Assembly: GCA_037974665.1 (NCBI GenBank)
Contig: CM075764.1
Coordinates: 90,266,825 to 90,330,824, forward strand
DNA length: 64,000 bases
DNA from: Ehretia macrophylla
Lineage: Eukaryota > Streptophyta > Magnoliopsida > Boraginales > Ehretiaceae
Direction: 5' to 3'
Below, piece after piece: positions 23,701-36,243 of this stretch. A program made the position numbers and the translations under genes. Below the pieces are notes generated by a model that did not search any database, was not told where the DNA came from, and saw only the letters and a program-made list of their open reading frames with translations. Every line of letters starts with the position of its first letter. The first letter of the stretch is position 1.

Positions 23701-24745
23701 CATGTTTCACATCTTTAAGGATTAATTTGCCACTATTTTCGGTCTCCAAACAAACATCTCCTGTACCGACAACTTTGGCGACACCATCATTACCCATTTT
23801 CACAATCCCAAAATTACCAGTTGTGTAAGACATAAAGAAGTCTTTTCGAGAAGTAGCATGAATAGAAGCACCACTGTCAATCACCCAACATGTATCATGA
23901 CATGCAAGATTAATAATATCACTATCACACACAATGAAAAACTCTTGTGTCGTGGTAGCAACTCGATCTTTACCACTATCATCATCTTTCTTCTTATCAT
24001 TATATTTGTTTTTATTTTCATTTTGCAATATTTTACAAAATCTCTTGATATGACCTATTTTTCCACAGTGATGACATTTGACATTACTGTCCTTCCCTCT
24101 TGACTTGCTTTTATTACTTCCTCTATTTCCCGAACCCTTTTGCTTATTCTTCCCCCTAGATTTAGTAACCAAAGCATCTGACTCTGAAGATGAATTTTGT
24201 GACTTTCTTCCAGCTTCTTCATTTAAAAGTCTACTTTTAGCTAGATTCAAAGTGATTCCACCATTTGGGGTTGAGTTACACAATGACATTCTAAAAGTCT
24301 CCCATGAGTCCAGTAAAGTACCAAGAAGCAATAACCCCTTAAGTTCATCATCCAATTTAATTCCAGTGGCAGCTAACTGATTTATAATCCCAAGATATTC
24401 ATTTACATGATCAGTTATAGGGGTTTTATCTCGATATCTCAAACCTATCAATTGTTTTATCAAAAACAACTTGTTGCTCCCACACTTTTGTGCATACAAT
24501 TCTTCAAGTTTGTTCCATAATGTGCGTCCTCACTAACGTGGTTCATCACATTATCATCTACCCATTGCCTGATATACCCACACACTTGCTTGTGAAATAA
24601 TTCCCATTCTTCATCAGTTTTATTTGCTGGTTTTTCACTACTTAACACTGGTAGATAATAATATTTCACATACAACAAGTCTTTCATTTTTCTTTTCCAC
24701 ATGGCATAATTCAAACCATTCAAAAATATCATTCTACTTGTATTA
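20795..24745 (-). pseudogene. gag-pol of copia element B (fossil)
   Basis: This is the coding region of element B, containing recognisable gag, protease, integrase, reverse transcriptase and RNase H. A long stretch covering the integrase core and reverse transcriptase is still open (about 600 codons), which fits a fairly recent insertion. As a whole it is interrupted in several places and cannot give a normal polyprotein. Confidence 0.93.
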
Positions 24746-24798
24746 ACTCCATTGTTTACACAAGACAACAATTTAACAACCAAGCTCTGAGGCCACTT

Positions 24799-25562
24799 TG
24801 TTGGGAGGAAACCCGATATCAAAACACAAACAACAAATGCATAGCGGAAATAACACCCTCCCACCTTGTATAAACCTGTCAGGAAGCAACAAATAGAGCT
24901 AACAACAATATGCACAAATCTGAAAATTCTAGAAAATAGAGCAACACCAAGATTTTAACGTGAAAAACCTCCCCAACGTGGAGAGTAAACACCACAGGAC
25001 CGTAGTCCATCCAAAAACTTCTACTATCAACAAATAATGGGTACAAGAGAGTCTTCTCTAGTTACAACTAGAGGCATACACAATACATTCACCAAGAATA
25101 ATATATTCTTGCAAACATTGCATCAACAAAAGAGATTAAACCAAGAAGTAGGAGAGAAATCAGCAAAAATGTCGTCACTATTCACATCAAAAAAATGGGC
25201 CGTAGAGAGCTCCAAATCTGATCTCCACTGATCAGATAGAAGACCCACGAGTTGTGAACATGCACATAAAATTTCAGCTCAATCGGACCACAAATGACCT
25301 TCCGATCCTCAACTTGATGAAGATGGCGCATGCTGAAATTTCTGCCCTCTTCTTCTTCTTTCTCTCTCTTTTTCTATCTCTCTCTCTCGTTTTTTTTTTC
25401 TTTCACTCTCACACACACCACATGACAGATCAGTCAACTTGACTGATCTGTCTTCACCTTTTTTTTTTGTTTATTGTTTTTCTCATTTTTTGTTTTCTTT
25501 TGGTCAAAAAGCAAAAGCATAATGATAACCACCCACATGGGTTGGTCTCTCCTAGCACAACA
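24799..25562 (-). repeat. 5' LTR of copia element B
   Basis: 764 bp with TG...CA ends, matching the left LTR and the LTR of element A. A slightly diverged initiator-Met-tRNA primer site lies just inside it, at about 24780-24795. Confidence 0.95.
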
Positions 25563-25567
25563 CCAAG

Positions 25568-26399
25568 AACTTCTAGTATGACCAGTAACTTCAAACATTA
25601 AGCAAGCAATTTCCTTGCAATAATTGTCTGCCATATTTTGGACACAAGGACCTAAGAAGCTTGTCAATTAGGGTGCATATCTAAAGGAAAATAAGGATCA
25701 AATCTGTACCTTCATTTGTAAAGAATCCTCTTTTTGGTTTTTTCACTTTATGATGCTTTCATAAACTTTTCCTCCATCTTTAAACTATCTTGTTTCTTTT
25801 CTTTTTCCATGTTTCTTTCTATCACCCTTCATATTCTTCCTCCTACCATGTTAATTCTCTTTCCTAGAAACTTAAGTGCCTTGAACTGTCTTCATATTCA
25901 ATTACTCCATCTTCTTAGCGCAAGAGACTGAGAAGATAGCACTCTAGTACAATAACTTTTTATTTCCAAATTTCATATATATATATATATACACGTATAT
26001 ATTTTTATTTTTGCTTCTAGGGAGGCATAACGCCGATTAAATCACTTCAAATCTCATTTTTGCCCCTGCTTTTGCAAAGCTTTTCCTCTCTACCAAGTTC
26101 AGAGAGCAGGATATGCTTTTTTTTTTTTTCTGTACATAACGAATCAAGACAACTTTTATTGAGTTAATAATTGTTTAAATATTTTTAAGCCTATGTTTGA
26201 GTTCTCAAAATTTTGCCTTGCCTAGTAAAGTCCATCATTGTAGTGTCTATAACTAATAATGGTATGCGATTTCTCTATTTTTAATAGAGATCAAAGTATC
26301 TTGTATCTATAAGCAAGGGTCGTAGCTAAGAAGCAGCCAGCTGACAGCCCCTTCTACTCTGCTTTCCTTGCCCTTAATTACGGTTTAGGGAGAAAAGTA
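25568..26399. other. No gene seen; AT microsatellite
   Basis: This is anonymous sequence to the right of element B, continuous with the tRNA-side flank before the insertion. It contains an (AT)n run at about 25974-25991 and a T run at about 26117-26130. Confidence 0.45.
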
Positions 26400-26407
26400 A
26401 GGATAAT

Positions 26408-27037
26408 TAGTGGCGGAGCTAGCCACCTGAAGTTAGGGTGTGCATTTATTAAAAAAAAAAATTTGGTCGAGAAGAAAATAAAGAGAACGTCAGAGACATA
26501 ACTCTGAACAATGTAGTCTAATCGCTCATTGAACCACTGCAATTAATGTAATAACCTAAGAGAAAAAATCAATTATATTATTGCAATCAACTTGAATTTT
26601 TTTTGTTATATAATATTATCAAGTTGAATTAGCACGTTAGAGACAGTCATTCCAGAAAAAAGAAGAGTTGAGCAACTATTCAGAACCTGACGAGAAAACA
26701 ACTTCAATATGCCTTAAATGCAAAACTTATTTATTATCTTGTTCACATTAACACACAAAAGGAAAGGCAAAACGAGTTGGCTAATCTTTGTATAACATTC
26801 AAGCTGAGCTTCTCTCAAGATTTGCCTAACCCCCTCTAAGTTCTTAAGCCGAAAGTTAAGATATAAGCATGATCCATTAAACCAGTATAGAAGAATATGC
26901 AAATAGAGCATAATGCTCATGTTAAAATACAAATAGGATTAAGTTAGAAATACTGATCAACACATTTTCTTTAGTGGATAGATGCGAAGCCAGGGTGTGC
27001 ATTGGCACACCTAGTCTTAGGTGTGCCTCCGCCCCTG
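26408..27037. mobile_element. hAT-type MITE with 8-bp target duplication
   Basis: This 630-bp non-coding element has ends TAGTGGCGGAGC (left) and CCTCCGCCCCTG (right, the reverse complement of CAGGGGCGGAGG), the classic hAT tip. Perfect 8-bp duplications AGGATAAT flank it at 26400-26407 and 27038-27045. Subterminal inverted motifs around GGGTGTGCATT recur near both ends. There is no transposase, so it would need a partner element to move. Confidence 0.85.
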
Positions 27038-27254
27038 AGGATAATGAATTAATGTTATACCGCAATGTGGATAACAGACAAAATTAATAACTTATGTATG
27101 GCCAATTGAAATCATGATAGTAATTCTAGCATGCAATTAGTTGATTAGTTCTACAGTTTAACATGAAAAAGATTCTACCTATACTGGGTTTGTATATGCA
27201 GTTGAGACTTGATAGGTAAGTCAAGCTTTCCAGTACTAATTCTTGAATCAATAT

Positions 27255-28062
27255 TGACAGAGTTAAGAATTATTAACGATAACAATGAAATTAGTATTTA
27301 GGCCTTCTAATTTATCATTAAGAATTGTTTAGACAGAAATAACCTTATATGACACATTTTTTTCTTTAAGTTTGGAAAAAATAAGTATTTTTGTCCAAAC
27401 AATTAATAATTTAAGCAAACAAACTTTAAATAATCGCATTTGATGCGTGTGCATTGTAATTTTTGTTAAAATAAACGGATTTTTGACAGAGGGACGACTG
27501 TGCTTAGTTTCCAAAAATCATAAGGGCTACCGTGCACTTTTAAACTACAGATGTATTGTGCAACTTTACAAAAGCAACGGAGGACTTATGCACTTTACCC
27601 TTGAAGTTTTTAACTTATCAACTCATCAAAGTTAATTAAACGCTAATAGGTAAGTGCTTCATTTCTTTTTTTATTTTTGTTTTTGTCAACATTAAGTGCT
27701 TAATTTTATTCTAGCTTGCAAATTTTTTTACAATTGGTGAAGCCATAAACTTTTGACTATATATATATGCCACATGAGTAGGGAGCAATAGATAAAACAA
27801 CATATGCAAGCATTTATTATCAATAAATCTATTTGAAAATGAAGATTAGAATTTTGATACAACAAAGAGCTAATTGGGCAGATCTATTTGAAATAGAAAT
27901 GCATAAAGCAAAGATCATAAACTTCACAACCAAAAAAGGAAGAGAAAAGAAAAGAAAAACACGACATGAAATCCAAAGTGATCTTCGTTTTTTGCCGCTA
28001 TTGCCAATGATTCACCGTGGCCGTATCTCTGTCCCCATCGAAAACTGGTGTAGGATGCGGCC
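27255..28062. repeat. 3' flank of NB-LRR copy 2, duplicated block
   Basis: It matches 7060-7819 along its length, including the GTATTTAGGCCTTCTAATTT stretch, the long-TIR element tip and the A/G-rich run before the gene end. It marks one boundary of the duplicated receptor block, at about 27255. Confidence 0.75.
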
Positions 28063-30768
28063 TCAGAAGGATATTTTAATTAGGGGGATATGAGCAATCT
28101 TGTTATAATTTGCACTTTGTTCGTCCAAATCTTCAAGCACTTCCTCAAATTTGTGTGGCATATCAAATATTTCAAAATATTGAAGACTTATCAAATGTTG
28201 TATACCCACCGGCAACTCCAATAATGATTTACAACTCCACATGCGTAATTGTTGCAGAAAGGGCATCGCACCCTTCTCTACCCTGACCCATCTCAGTTCT
28301 TGTAATTCCCACATCTCCAAATTCTTGAGCCTTTGAAACCCTCCAGCCTTGAGATAAAGTTCCATGAGATTGTGCAAATCTTGAAGTAATTGCAACGAGT
28401 CATCCCTCAATCGACTCCTAGAAAAATAAATGGAAGTAAGTCCATGAAGTGAAGGAATCCATTGTGGTACTTTTTTCAATCGCCCATGCAGGTTTAGTGT
28501 GTGAATAAATTGTGGAGTTGAGGAAAGAGAATATTGCAGATCCATAAACTCTTCTTCATTTATTGATCTAACATATAAATAGCGGAGATTGGTCAGTTTC
28601 TCAAGAAAAGAGCAGAGTTCTTTCCCATCTTCTCTTCACAGCTTGGTAATTCTTAAGTCCCTTAGCTTGGTTAACTTTCTTATCTCTTTCGCTATTTTGA
28701 TGTCACCCTTTTGACCTGCATCTATGTAACGAAGGCATTGAAGGGATTGCAGGTTTCCTATTTCAGAGGGGGCCTGGAATCCTTCAAAATGGGTAGCAAC
28801 TAACAGATGCCGAAGTTGGTAAAGTTTTAAAATCTCAATCGGCAACTCTCTTACTTCGGCATATTCTAAATCCAAGGTTTGTAGCTTTTGAAGCTTCCCT
28901 ATCGGTTTTGGAACAGTTTTCACAACTGTGTACGCTAAGCTCAAATACTTGAGATGAAACAATTTGAAAATTTCATTTGGGAACACCTCTAAAGGTGCAC
29001 CTCTTAGTTCTAACACTTTTAGTAGCCTAAGACTACTAGATAACAACTTACATAGAAGTGGTTTGGACACATAACAACCAAAGGACTTGAACAACACAAG
29101 TGAACGAAGGCACTTGAGCGAGCGATTACTTACTTGTGTATTGTAAATGGTGTCATGGTTCACCAAGCGTCTCGCTTTGTCAGAACATTGCATTCCTTGT
29201 AAACTACATATGGTTGCAATGTCCTGTTCTCTTGCCTTACGATTGACAATTTGATGTATAATATCATGGAGGCGACAGTCTCTTACTCGTCTGTCAATAC
29301 TTGTATCGGCAAATTGAACTAAACTTTTATTGATAAGGTCATTGAGATAACCCTCAGCCACTTCTTCGATTGTCATCCCTTCTTTCTCTTGCATAAAGCC
29401 TTCAGCAATCCATAGTCGAATCAATCTCTCCGTGGGTATTTCAACATCTTCTGGAAGAATGCTTAAATACAATAAACAAATTCTTAAATGGTCAGGCAAG
29501 TCATAATAGCTGAGAGAGAGTAACTTTGTCATATTGTCCAGTTGGTTGTTGCTTGCTAGCTGCTCACCAAGACTCCTATTGAAAATATCCCATTCTTCAG
29601 TTCTGCAACTCTTTGTTGCCAAGATGCCACCAATTACCATAATTGCAAATGGCAAACCCGAGCATCGTTCAATGATGTTTCCTGCAATTTCCTCTAAATG
29701 ATGAGGACAAGAAGTAGCCCGGAATACTTTCTTGCAAAACAGAGTCCACGATTCTTCCTTGGTTAGTGGTTCTAAAGGATAAATGTCACTTGCAATGCCA
29801 CTCATAGCAGCCTGGCCTACCTCTACATTGCGTGACGTGATTATGATTCGACTGCCACAATTGTTTTTGGGAAATGCCATCCGAATGGCATCCCAATCTG
29901 TGGTTCTCCAAATATCATCAAAAACAACATTGTAATTCTCTTGACAGATGAGATTATGAAGAACTTGTTTCATGGCATTAATGTCCATGGTATCCAATTC
30001 AGCAGGTGCAGGTTGAGTGAGAGGCTTGGAAAGTTGTTGAATTGCTTGCTTTAATAGTGCTTCAGTCCTGAATGATTGTGAAACAGTGATCCATGCGTGA
30101 TGCTTGAATCGATTCTTTATGTCTGCATCATCATACACCTTTTTAACCAGGGTTGGTTTCCCTAGTCCTCCCATTCCAACTACCGAGATCACATGGAGTT
30201 GGGAATCATTGGTAAGAAGCATATTCATGAGCTTCTTCTTCGGCCTTTCAATGCCAACAAGATCCTCTTCATCTAGAAGAAGTGCATCACTTCGACTATC
30301 ATACCATGTATTTTGAGCAGCAATAGCAGAGCTTGATCCTTGGTCTAAAATACCAAATTGGTTTTGGTATCTCTTATGTGCTTCCGAAATATTTCTTATC
30401 CAAGGATTGATGGCACGGATATTAGTAGCCATTTGGTGATGAGCTTTTAAATTCTTAGTCTAGCCATAGACCTTCTGGACTCGACCAAGAAATCCATCAC
30501 CATAATGGCGTCCAAATCGCAGCATAAATTCATCAAGAACATCTTCGACATCGTAAGAGACATCACGCATTTGACTGACCCATGCTTCAAGTTCGCCATT
30601 CTCTTCTACTTTTGCTTCAGCATGTCTGAGGAAGTCCTTCATTTGCCCAAGTTCATCTTTGATAGGCTCAACTTCACCTTGAAGCCCTCCCAACAGTGCG
30701 CTTTCTTCACGGAGAAAGGTGGAGAGTTCGCGTAGAAGAACGGATAGCACAGCATATGCCATTCTCAC
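28063..30768 (-). pseudogene. CC-NB-LRR pseudogene 2 (RPM1-like), two stops
   Basis: This is a full-length coiled-coil NB-LRR receptor sequence of about 900 codons in one continuous frame. From 30768 leftwards: CC domain with YDVEDVLDEF, NB domain with P-loop, VVFDDIW (kinase-2), GSRIIITSRN (RNBS-B), CSGLPFAI (GLPL), RLHDII (MHD-like), then LRRs up to IAHIP. There are no frameshifts. Two in-frame stops, at 30460-30462 (end of the CC domain) and 28636-28638 (in the LRRs), interrupt it. The P-loop reads GMGGLGKPT: the Thr after the Walker Lys is Pro (codon 30154-30156), which should weaken nucleotide binding. The protein would act in the cytosol or at the plasma membrane as an immune sensor if intact. 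It is probably a recent pseudogene or a null allele. Confidence 0.92.
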
Positions 30769-31210
30769 TCACTGTGCAAATTTCTCACAAGGAGTCTCTT
30801 TGGGGGATAGATGAATAAGGTTGGAAGTTGTACTTGTCTTGAATGGAGAAGATTCTTTAATAGAAAAGGCTCGTGTAGATTCTTAAATGAAATGGTTGCT
30901 TAATATGGTATCGGATTTAGGTATCAAAAGTTTTTTGGTCTGCATCCACGTATAAGACTCAATAGAAAATTATTTAGCCTGCACGTGATAGAGCGTGTTA
31001 AATACAATAAATAAAAAGAACAAGCTCCACCTGTCTATTTCGAGAGCCTTTTTAAATTTAGTTGAAGGGTTAAATTTTACTAATGGTCCTTAATATTTAC
31101 ATTTATTTGAATTTTTTTTATTATTTTAAAAGTGAGGTGTTTAGTCAATAATATTTACATTTTTTTTAATTTAATCCATAATATTTCAAAAGCAATTCAC
31201 TTAATTTTCA
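30769..31210 (-). repeat. Upstream flank of NB-LRR copy 2
   Basis: The first 130 bases match the leader region of copy 1 (10603-10740, e.g. TTCTCACAAGGA). Later parts match the copy 1 far flank (10850-11640), with deletions. This shows that promoter and upstream spacer were duplicated with the gene. Confidence 0.65.
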
Positions 31211-31997
31211 AAGAAAAATACTATTACACCTAACATAATTAATTATAACTACTACAACCACCTAACTCATTCATTTATTACTTATTACATATTCTAACAT
31301 TGAGAATAAAGTGTGTCTTCAAGGACAATGCCACTAGTTGTATTCAATGTAATTGTGATGGTAGAAAGGTAAATACTACCTAACAACTGTTATTTTTGGA
31401 AAAATATATATTGAATGGAATGGATAAATTGAATGTTGAATCTGTAGCTAAAGCACACTCTAGGAATCCGCACAGTAAAGTTGTAAAACCTCAAAATCTA
31501 TGATTAAGATAAATGTAATTTCATCGTTTATGATCCCTCTTTTAGTGAGGATTAACAAATTGCTTGTCCCAAATGGTGTAAACAACCAGAGGAGGATGGA
31601 GAGACTATTGACAATGGAGTTGTGGGTGGATGAAAAAATGTCAACGTTCGAGGTAAGCATTTGTATCTAGCTAGGGTTGCCTTAATAAAGTTAATGGAGG
31701 ACTACTTATAGGGATTTTTTAATTTCTAATTCGAGTTGTACCTATTGTCCTATGAGTTAGAACAGAGGCAGAGTTAGAAATTTTATATTAAGCGGGAGGA
31801 TATTGAATTAAAAAGATTAACGATATCAATCTTCATAAATGATTGGCTCCTCAACTGGTATCGATCTCACTGCATTCAATTAAACATGCATTTTCATATA
31901 CTTGGACAGCTTATAATTCATCATTGCGCTTGGAAGAAGACCAATGATATTAACAATAAGACTCGAGAAAAAAGAGTTTTAGCTAGAAAAACAGTGA
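31211..31997. other. No gene seen
   Basis: Anonymous AT-rich sequence. A patch near 31764 (GAGGCAGAGTTAGAAATTT) resembles a worn hAT tip but lacks a partner. Confidence 0.4.
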
Positions 31998-32007
31998 ATG
32001 CAAGGTA

Positions 32008-32517
32008 GAGTAAATTGCTTGCCGCCTCCCTGTGTTTTGCTCGAAAAACTAATTTACCCCATGTAATTTTAAAATAGGCTCATTACCCTACTATATTTTT
32101 TCGATTAAGCTGACGGACCCAAAATCTCTTATTCCGTTAACAAAAGTTACAAAATTAGTTAATTGATCATTATACCCTTACATAAAGTTAAAATCGAAAA
32201 AACACAGGGGGGTAATGAGCCTATTTTAAAATTATATGGGGTAAATGAGTATTTCGGGCAAAACACAGGGGGGCGACAAACAATTTACTAAAATGATATT
32301 TTTTTTCCAACAACGAATTTATTTAAACCAAAAGCATAAAAAATCGCATTTTAAGCGCGTGTGTTGCAATTGCTGTTAAATTAGATGGTTTTTTTAATGA
32401 AGGGGAACGATCAGCTACATTTTGAAAATCACAAGGGGGTAATGAGCCTATTTTAAAAACACAGGGGGTGAATGAGTATTTCGAGCAAAACACAGGGGGG
32501 CGACAAACAATTTACTC
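32008..32517. mobile_element. Mutator-like MITE, 10-bp target duplication
   Basis: This 510-bp element has long terminal inverted repeats of about 100 bp beginning GAGTAAATTG on the left and ending CAATTTACTC on the right. Perfect 10-bp duplications ATGCAAGGTA lie at 31998-32007 and 32518-32527. The tips contain CCCCTGTGTTTTG, shared in style with the elements at 37 and 38 kb. A second, internal right-hand tip occurs at about 32205-32292, so the element has one left and two right tips. It is non-coding. Confidence 0.85.
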
Positions 32518-32527
32518 ATGCAAGGTA

Positions 32528-33157
32528 TGAAACTTTATCTCCTTGCTTGTACGTCTTCACTTTGAATAAAGTATTGTCGTCTCTTCGATAATGCCTACCA
32601 TTCATTGATACAATTCAACACTCATATTGCATGATAAATGAAAATTAATTGTTGCCAGTTAGAATCTTGATTAAATATTTTGATTATTTACTAGGATGTT
32701 GCTAACTGTAATAGAAATATGAAATAGTGACTAAATTAAAAGGGGATGAATTGCAATTGCAACATCTTCATGAAAGTTCAAAGTATATATTGCATATTCT
32801 CCTTTCGGGTAGAGTACATAGCATACTATATGAACCTCTTACTCAAGTGAAACAATGTGACAACTCTAAAGAGATCTATCCCTTTAGGCAGACAAATCCC
32901 TTTAAAGTCAAAAGAACAACCCTTACTGTCACTCCCACTTCTTCTAAACTAATACACACAACTATCTCCTTCGGGCAGACAATTGCATATACTAATTCAG
33001 AAAAGAAAACTATAATACCCCTCATGAGTAAAGAGCCTTGAACAACATGGGTGAAGTTGATGCTTTTCAGCATTACAGCCAAGATGCATGTTGTCAACAA
33101 CTTTTCTTTCACTTTCCACATAGGGAAAACATGGCATCACATGTATAAGTAAGGACA
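32528..33157. other. No recognised gene
   Basis: A 104-codon plus-strand ORF at 32727-33041 is present but has no recognisable domain and is Thr/Ser/Lys-rich without a coding signature. It is treated as chance. Confidence 0.4.
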
Positions 33158-35340
33158 AAGTGTTTACCATTCAGCTTTCCACATAACACAGTGTGGTGAA
33201 TGTCAACTTTACATGTATAAAGGCTGTGCGTGAGTTGTGATAAGCCAGCTCAAAGTTTCAACTTTTCTTTTCTTTATATACCAATGTTTGACTATAAATA
33301 TAGCCTCCAATGAAGACAATGCGGGAATAGTTTGGCAAAATAAGCAGTTGACAAGTTATTACTACATTCATTCTAAAATATTTATGTGGCAATTCCGACA
33401 AGGAACAAGTGTTCGTGCGGGATTTTTAGAGATTTTCCTCCCCGGCTAAGTTGCTATCGTGGATAGGACCGTGAGTGTTGATATTAAAGGTCTTCACAAC
33501 TTAGCTCGTGCAAATTAAGTCTTCATATGATGTAGCTTGGAAGTGAGGTAAGTGGGGTTTTCCATCTCTTTCTATTTCTTCCCAAATATTTATTGTGTGA
33601 ACTCATGTATCTATCTTGTATCGTGTAATACTTCTAATTATATTGTATTCAATCCTCGATATTACATCACATTCTATTCATACTCTTACTCTACTTATAT
33701 TGTGATGTACTCGTTAATTATTAGTCCTATCACATTATTATTAATTCTTGTGATATTCATACTCTTACTAGATCTACTTATTATTATTTATGAGTTGGGA
33801 ATTCTTTATTTATTTTATCACACCCGACTAATTGTTAAATCTTGTTAATATTTCTTCTTTTTCTCAAATTCCTAGAAAATCTTGTATCCTAGATTTCATC
33901 TTGTAATGACCTTATTAATATAATATTATTTATCTTCTTGTACCATTTTTTATCACTGAACCATGACAATTAATTTATTCAACTCTACTTATTATTGATA
34001 AATACGAGACTTTCTTAACCTGTATTACTCGTAAGTGACGTCCTTGTTATTCTGCTGCTTTATCTTTTTTCTACATTAACTTCGTCAAAATTCTTTTTCT
34101 TGGCTAACATCTTATCTCATGTTTATTGTTCAAACTTGACTCGAATGCACATGCTCCTATACTTGTTTATACAATGGTCCTTGTTCTTATTCTCTTTCTA
34201 AATTAACTTAGCCAAAATTCTTTTTCTTGGCTAACATCTTATCTCGTGTTTATTGTTCAAACTTGACTCAAATTCACATGCTCCTGTACTTGTTTATATA
34301 GTGGTCCTTGTTCTTATTCTCTTTCTAAATGAACTTAGTCGAAATTCTTTTTCTTGGCTAACATCTTATCTCGTGCATGTTTATTATTCAATCTTGACTT
34401 GATTCCACATGCTCCTGTACTTGTTTATACAGTGGTCCTTGTTCTTATTTCCTTTATAAATTATATTAGCCGTGATTCTTTTCCTTTGTTAAAATCTTAT
34501 CTCATGTTTACTGTTCAATCTTGACTCGTTTCCACATGTCCTATTCTTGTTTAGTAGAATGATCCCTATCCTTATTTTCCTTAAATCCATCTTGAATGAC
34601 TACTACACTTTTATTATAAAGTGTGACATATATATATTATTATTATATTCAAGCTGTGAATTTTACGTGGCGAGATTGCTATTTACTCGCTTGTCGTGAT
34701 GGGATCCCTTAATCGTGTATGCCTATTGGGTGTTACACCCATAAAGTGTCGTGATCGTGATTATAATGCTACTATGTAGCGACAACTAATTATCGTATGT
34801 AATATTCATTTTATATCTATTATTTTCAATATTATCTCGTGATAGTGACTTGACTCGTGTTAATTCCATTCAAAATACATGAAAGATATCCACGTCAATT
34901 TTTTCCTTGGTCTCTGGTTCTCATCTCATGTTCTTGTTGTGTACTTGTATTTTTCAAGAGCTTCATTCTTGGAAAAACTCTTATTTACTGAGCATTTGAT
35001 TCGCTCACCCATTCTTTTTGATTGTTTCTTTTACAGATGATAGAGCCTAAGTGAAGAGTTAGCGGGAAGGGTAGTCATATTCTAAGACTGAAGATCGTGT
35101 AAAAAGAATTGATAGTATGTTTCATTAGCGAGAAAAATTTACATTTGTATAAGGAATGTAAATTTTAAGTATTTGATATGAAACAAATCTCGGAAATGAT
35201 TTCAATTTAAAGGTCTGTAGTGCTCTGAATATTGCGTGTTTAGTCCTAAGTTTGCCTTGCGTGTTTGAGGGGTTTTTCCTTTTAAGCACACGACAGTCAC
35301 GTTCTTAAATTTTGCCTTGGCGAATTTTGGAGGCATGACA
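33158..35340 (+). repeat. Possible Ty3/gypsy-type solo LTR
   Basis: The right end reads GGAGGCATGACA, and the 350 bases before it have the look of the 3' part of plant chromovirus LTRs: TTACTGAGCATTTGATTCGCTCACCC, a T-rich ..TTACAG, and GTGTTTGAGGGGTTTTTCC. The left end at TGTTTACC (33158) is a guess. Its flank CAAAG is one base off the right flank CAAAC. No second copy or coding region was seen beside it. Both the family and the start are uncertain. Confidence 0.3.
34065..34580 (+). repeat. Tandem repeat, four ~125-bp units
   Basis: Four diverged direct copies share AAATTCTTTTTCTTGGCTAA, ATCTTATCTCGTGTTTATTG, CACATGCTCCTGTACTTG and TGGTCCTTGTTCTTATT. Unit starts are at about 34068, 34191, 34320 and 34451. 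They sit within the possible LTR. Confidence 0.85.
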
Positions 35341-36240
35341 CAAACATTCCAAAATCCTTATTAAATAATTTGTTGACTAATATAGAGGCCCGCGTTGGCA
35401 TTACCATCTACACTAAAACAAATTAATTTGGCCCACGTTGGCGTTACTATCTACACTAAAACAAACTAATTTGACTGGGACAATATCATTTTTATGCCAA
35501 TGAACAAAGTAAATAGTTGATAACTAATCATATTAGGAATCTGTGTGCTCATACACATAAAGTCAAAATATCAACCTAAAATGTATATTACGTTGTCTTA
35601 GAAAAGGTACTTATGTCCAATAGTCACAATTATCACTGTCCTACTCCGAAATTTTGCTAAACATGCATTTGAAACTTCTATTAACGTGCTATATATAGTT
35701 CACTCAACTATAGATACACGCATTAGCATGGATCTTTGGAGTTATCTTGCCAACATGAGCATGTAAAAGCATTGTTATTCATCACCTTAAATTATTAATG
35801 AGACTTGCCAACAAAATACAAAGAAAGTGTTCTCATTGGTACCATAGTCATAAAATAATGATGAATACCAATAGATTGTGACCGTAATGATTATGAGACA
35901 ATCTAGCAAATTGAATCACACTGAACCAAAACTTTGGAAATGAAATCAACATCGATTTCCTAGCAAGTACGCAGTAATATGATGAAATGATTGCAATCAG
36001 CAATATGGAATGTGAGGCCAAGAGAGTTTTAGAGTTCAGGTGCAGTTGTAACCAAAATATTGAGAGCTTACAATTCGCACAACCAAAATTTTCATGAACC
36101 GTATATGGCTATATGCAGGACTCTTAATTTCTCTCACGTCTTTCATAAGCCAATTCACAACTCTAATGTGGTTGGCAAATGTCTAATCAAAGTTCCTTAG
36201 CATACACTAACGTACATCATCTGGCTTTCAATTATATGAA
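35341..36240. other. No gene seen
   Basis: Anonymous sequence. A short direct repeat around GGCCCGCGTTGGC / GGCCCACGTTGGCGTTAC with CTACACTAAAACAAA occurs at about 35390-35465. Confidence 0.45.
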
Positions 36241-36243
36241 TAG

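Larger units (their letters stand above)
20018..25562 (-). mobile_element. Ty1/copia element B, near-complete
   Basis: This minus-strand copia retrotransposon of 5545 bp is probably Tork/Tnt1-like. It has a 3' LTR (20018-20779), internal region (20780-24798) and 5' LTR (24799-25562). The 5-bp target duplication CCAAG (20013-20017 and 25563-25567) is perfect. Internal parts in order of transcription: primer site next to the right LTR, gag with CCHC knuckle (about 24060-24020), protease motif DSGA (about 23880), GAG-pre-integrase (about 23530-23380), integrase (about 23300-22750), reverse transcriptase with YVDDM (about 22180-21500), RNase H (about 21430-20800), and a purine-rich tract next to the left LTR. 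It is broken in roughly three to five places. The LTRs differ by about 5% by eye, suggesting insertion of the order of 2 million years ago at a rate of 1.3e-8 per site per year. Confidence 0.95.

Noticed and set aside
32727-33041. 104-codon plus-strand ORF
   Set aside because: No domain recognised; opposite-strand ORF of similar length suggests compositional chance.
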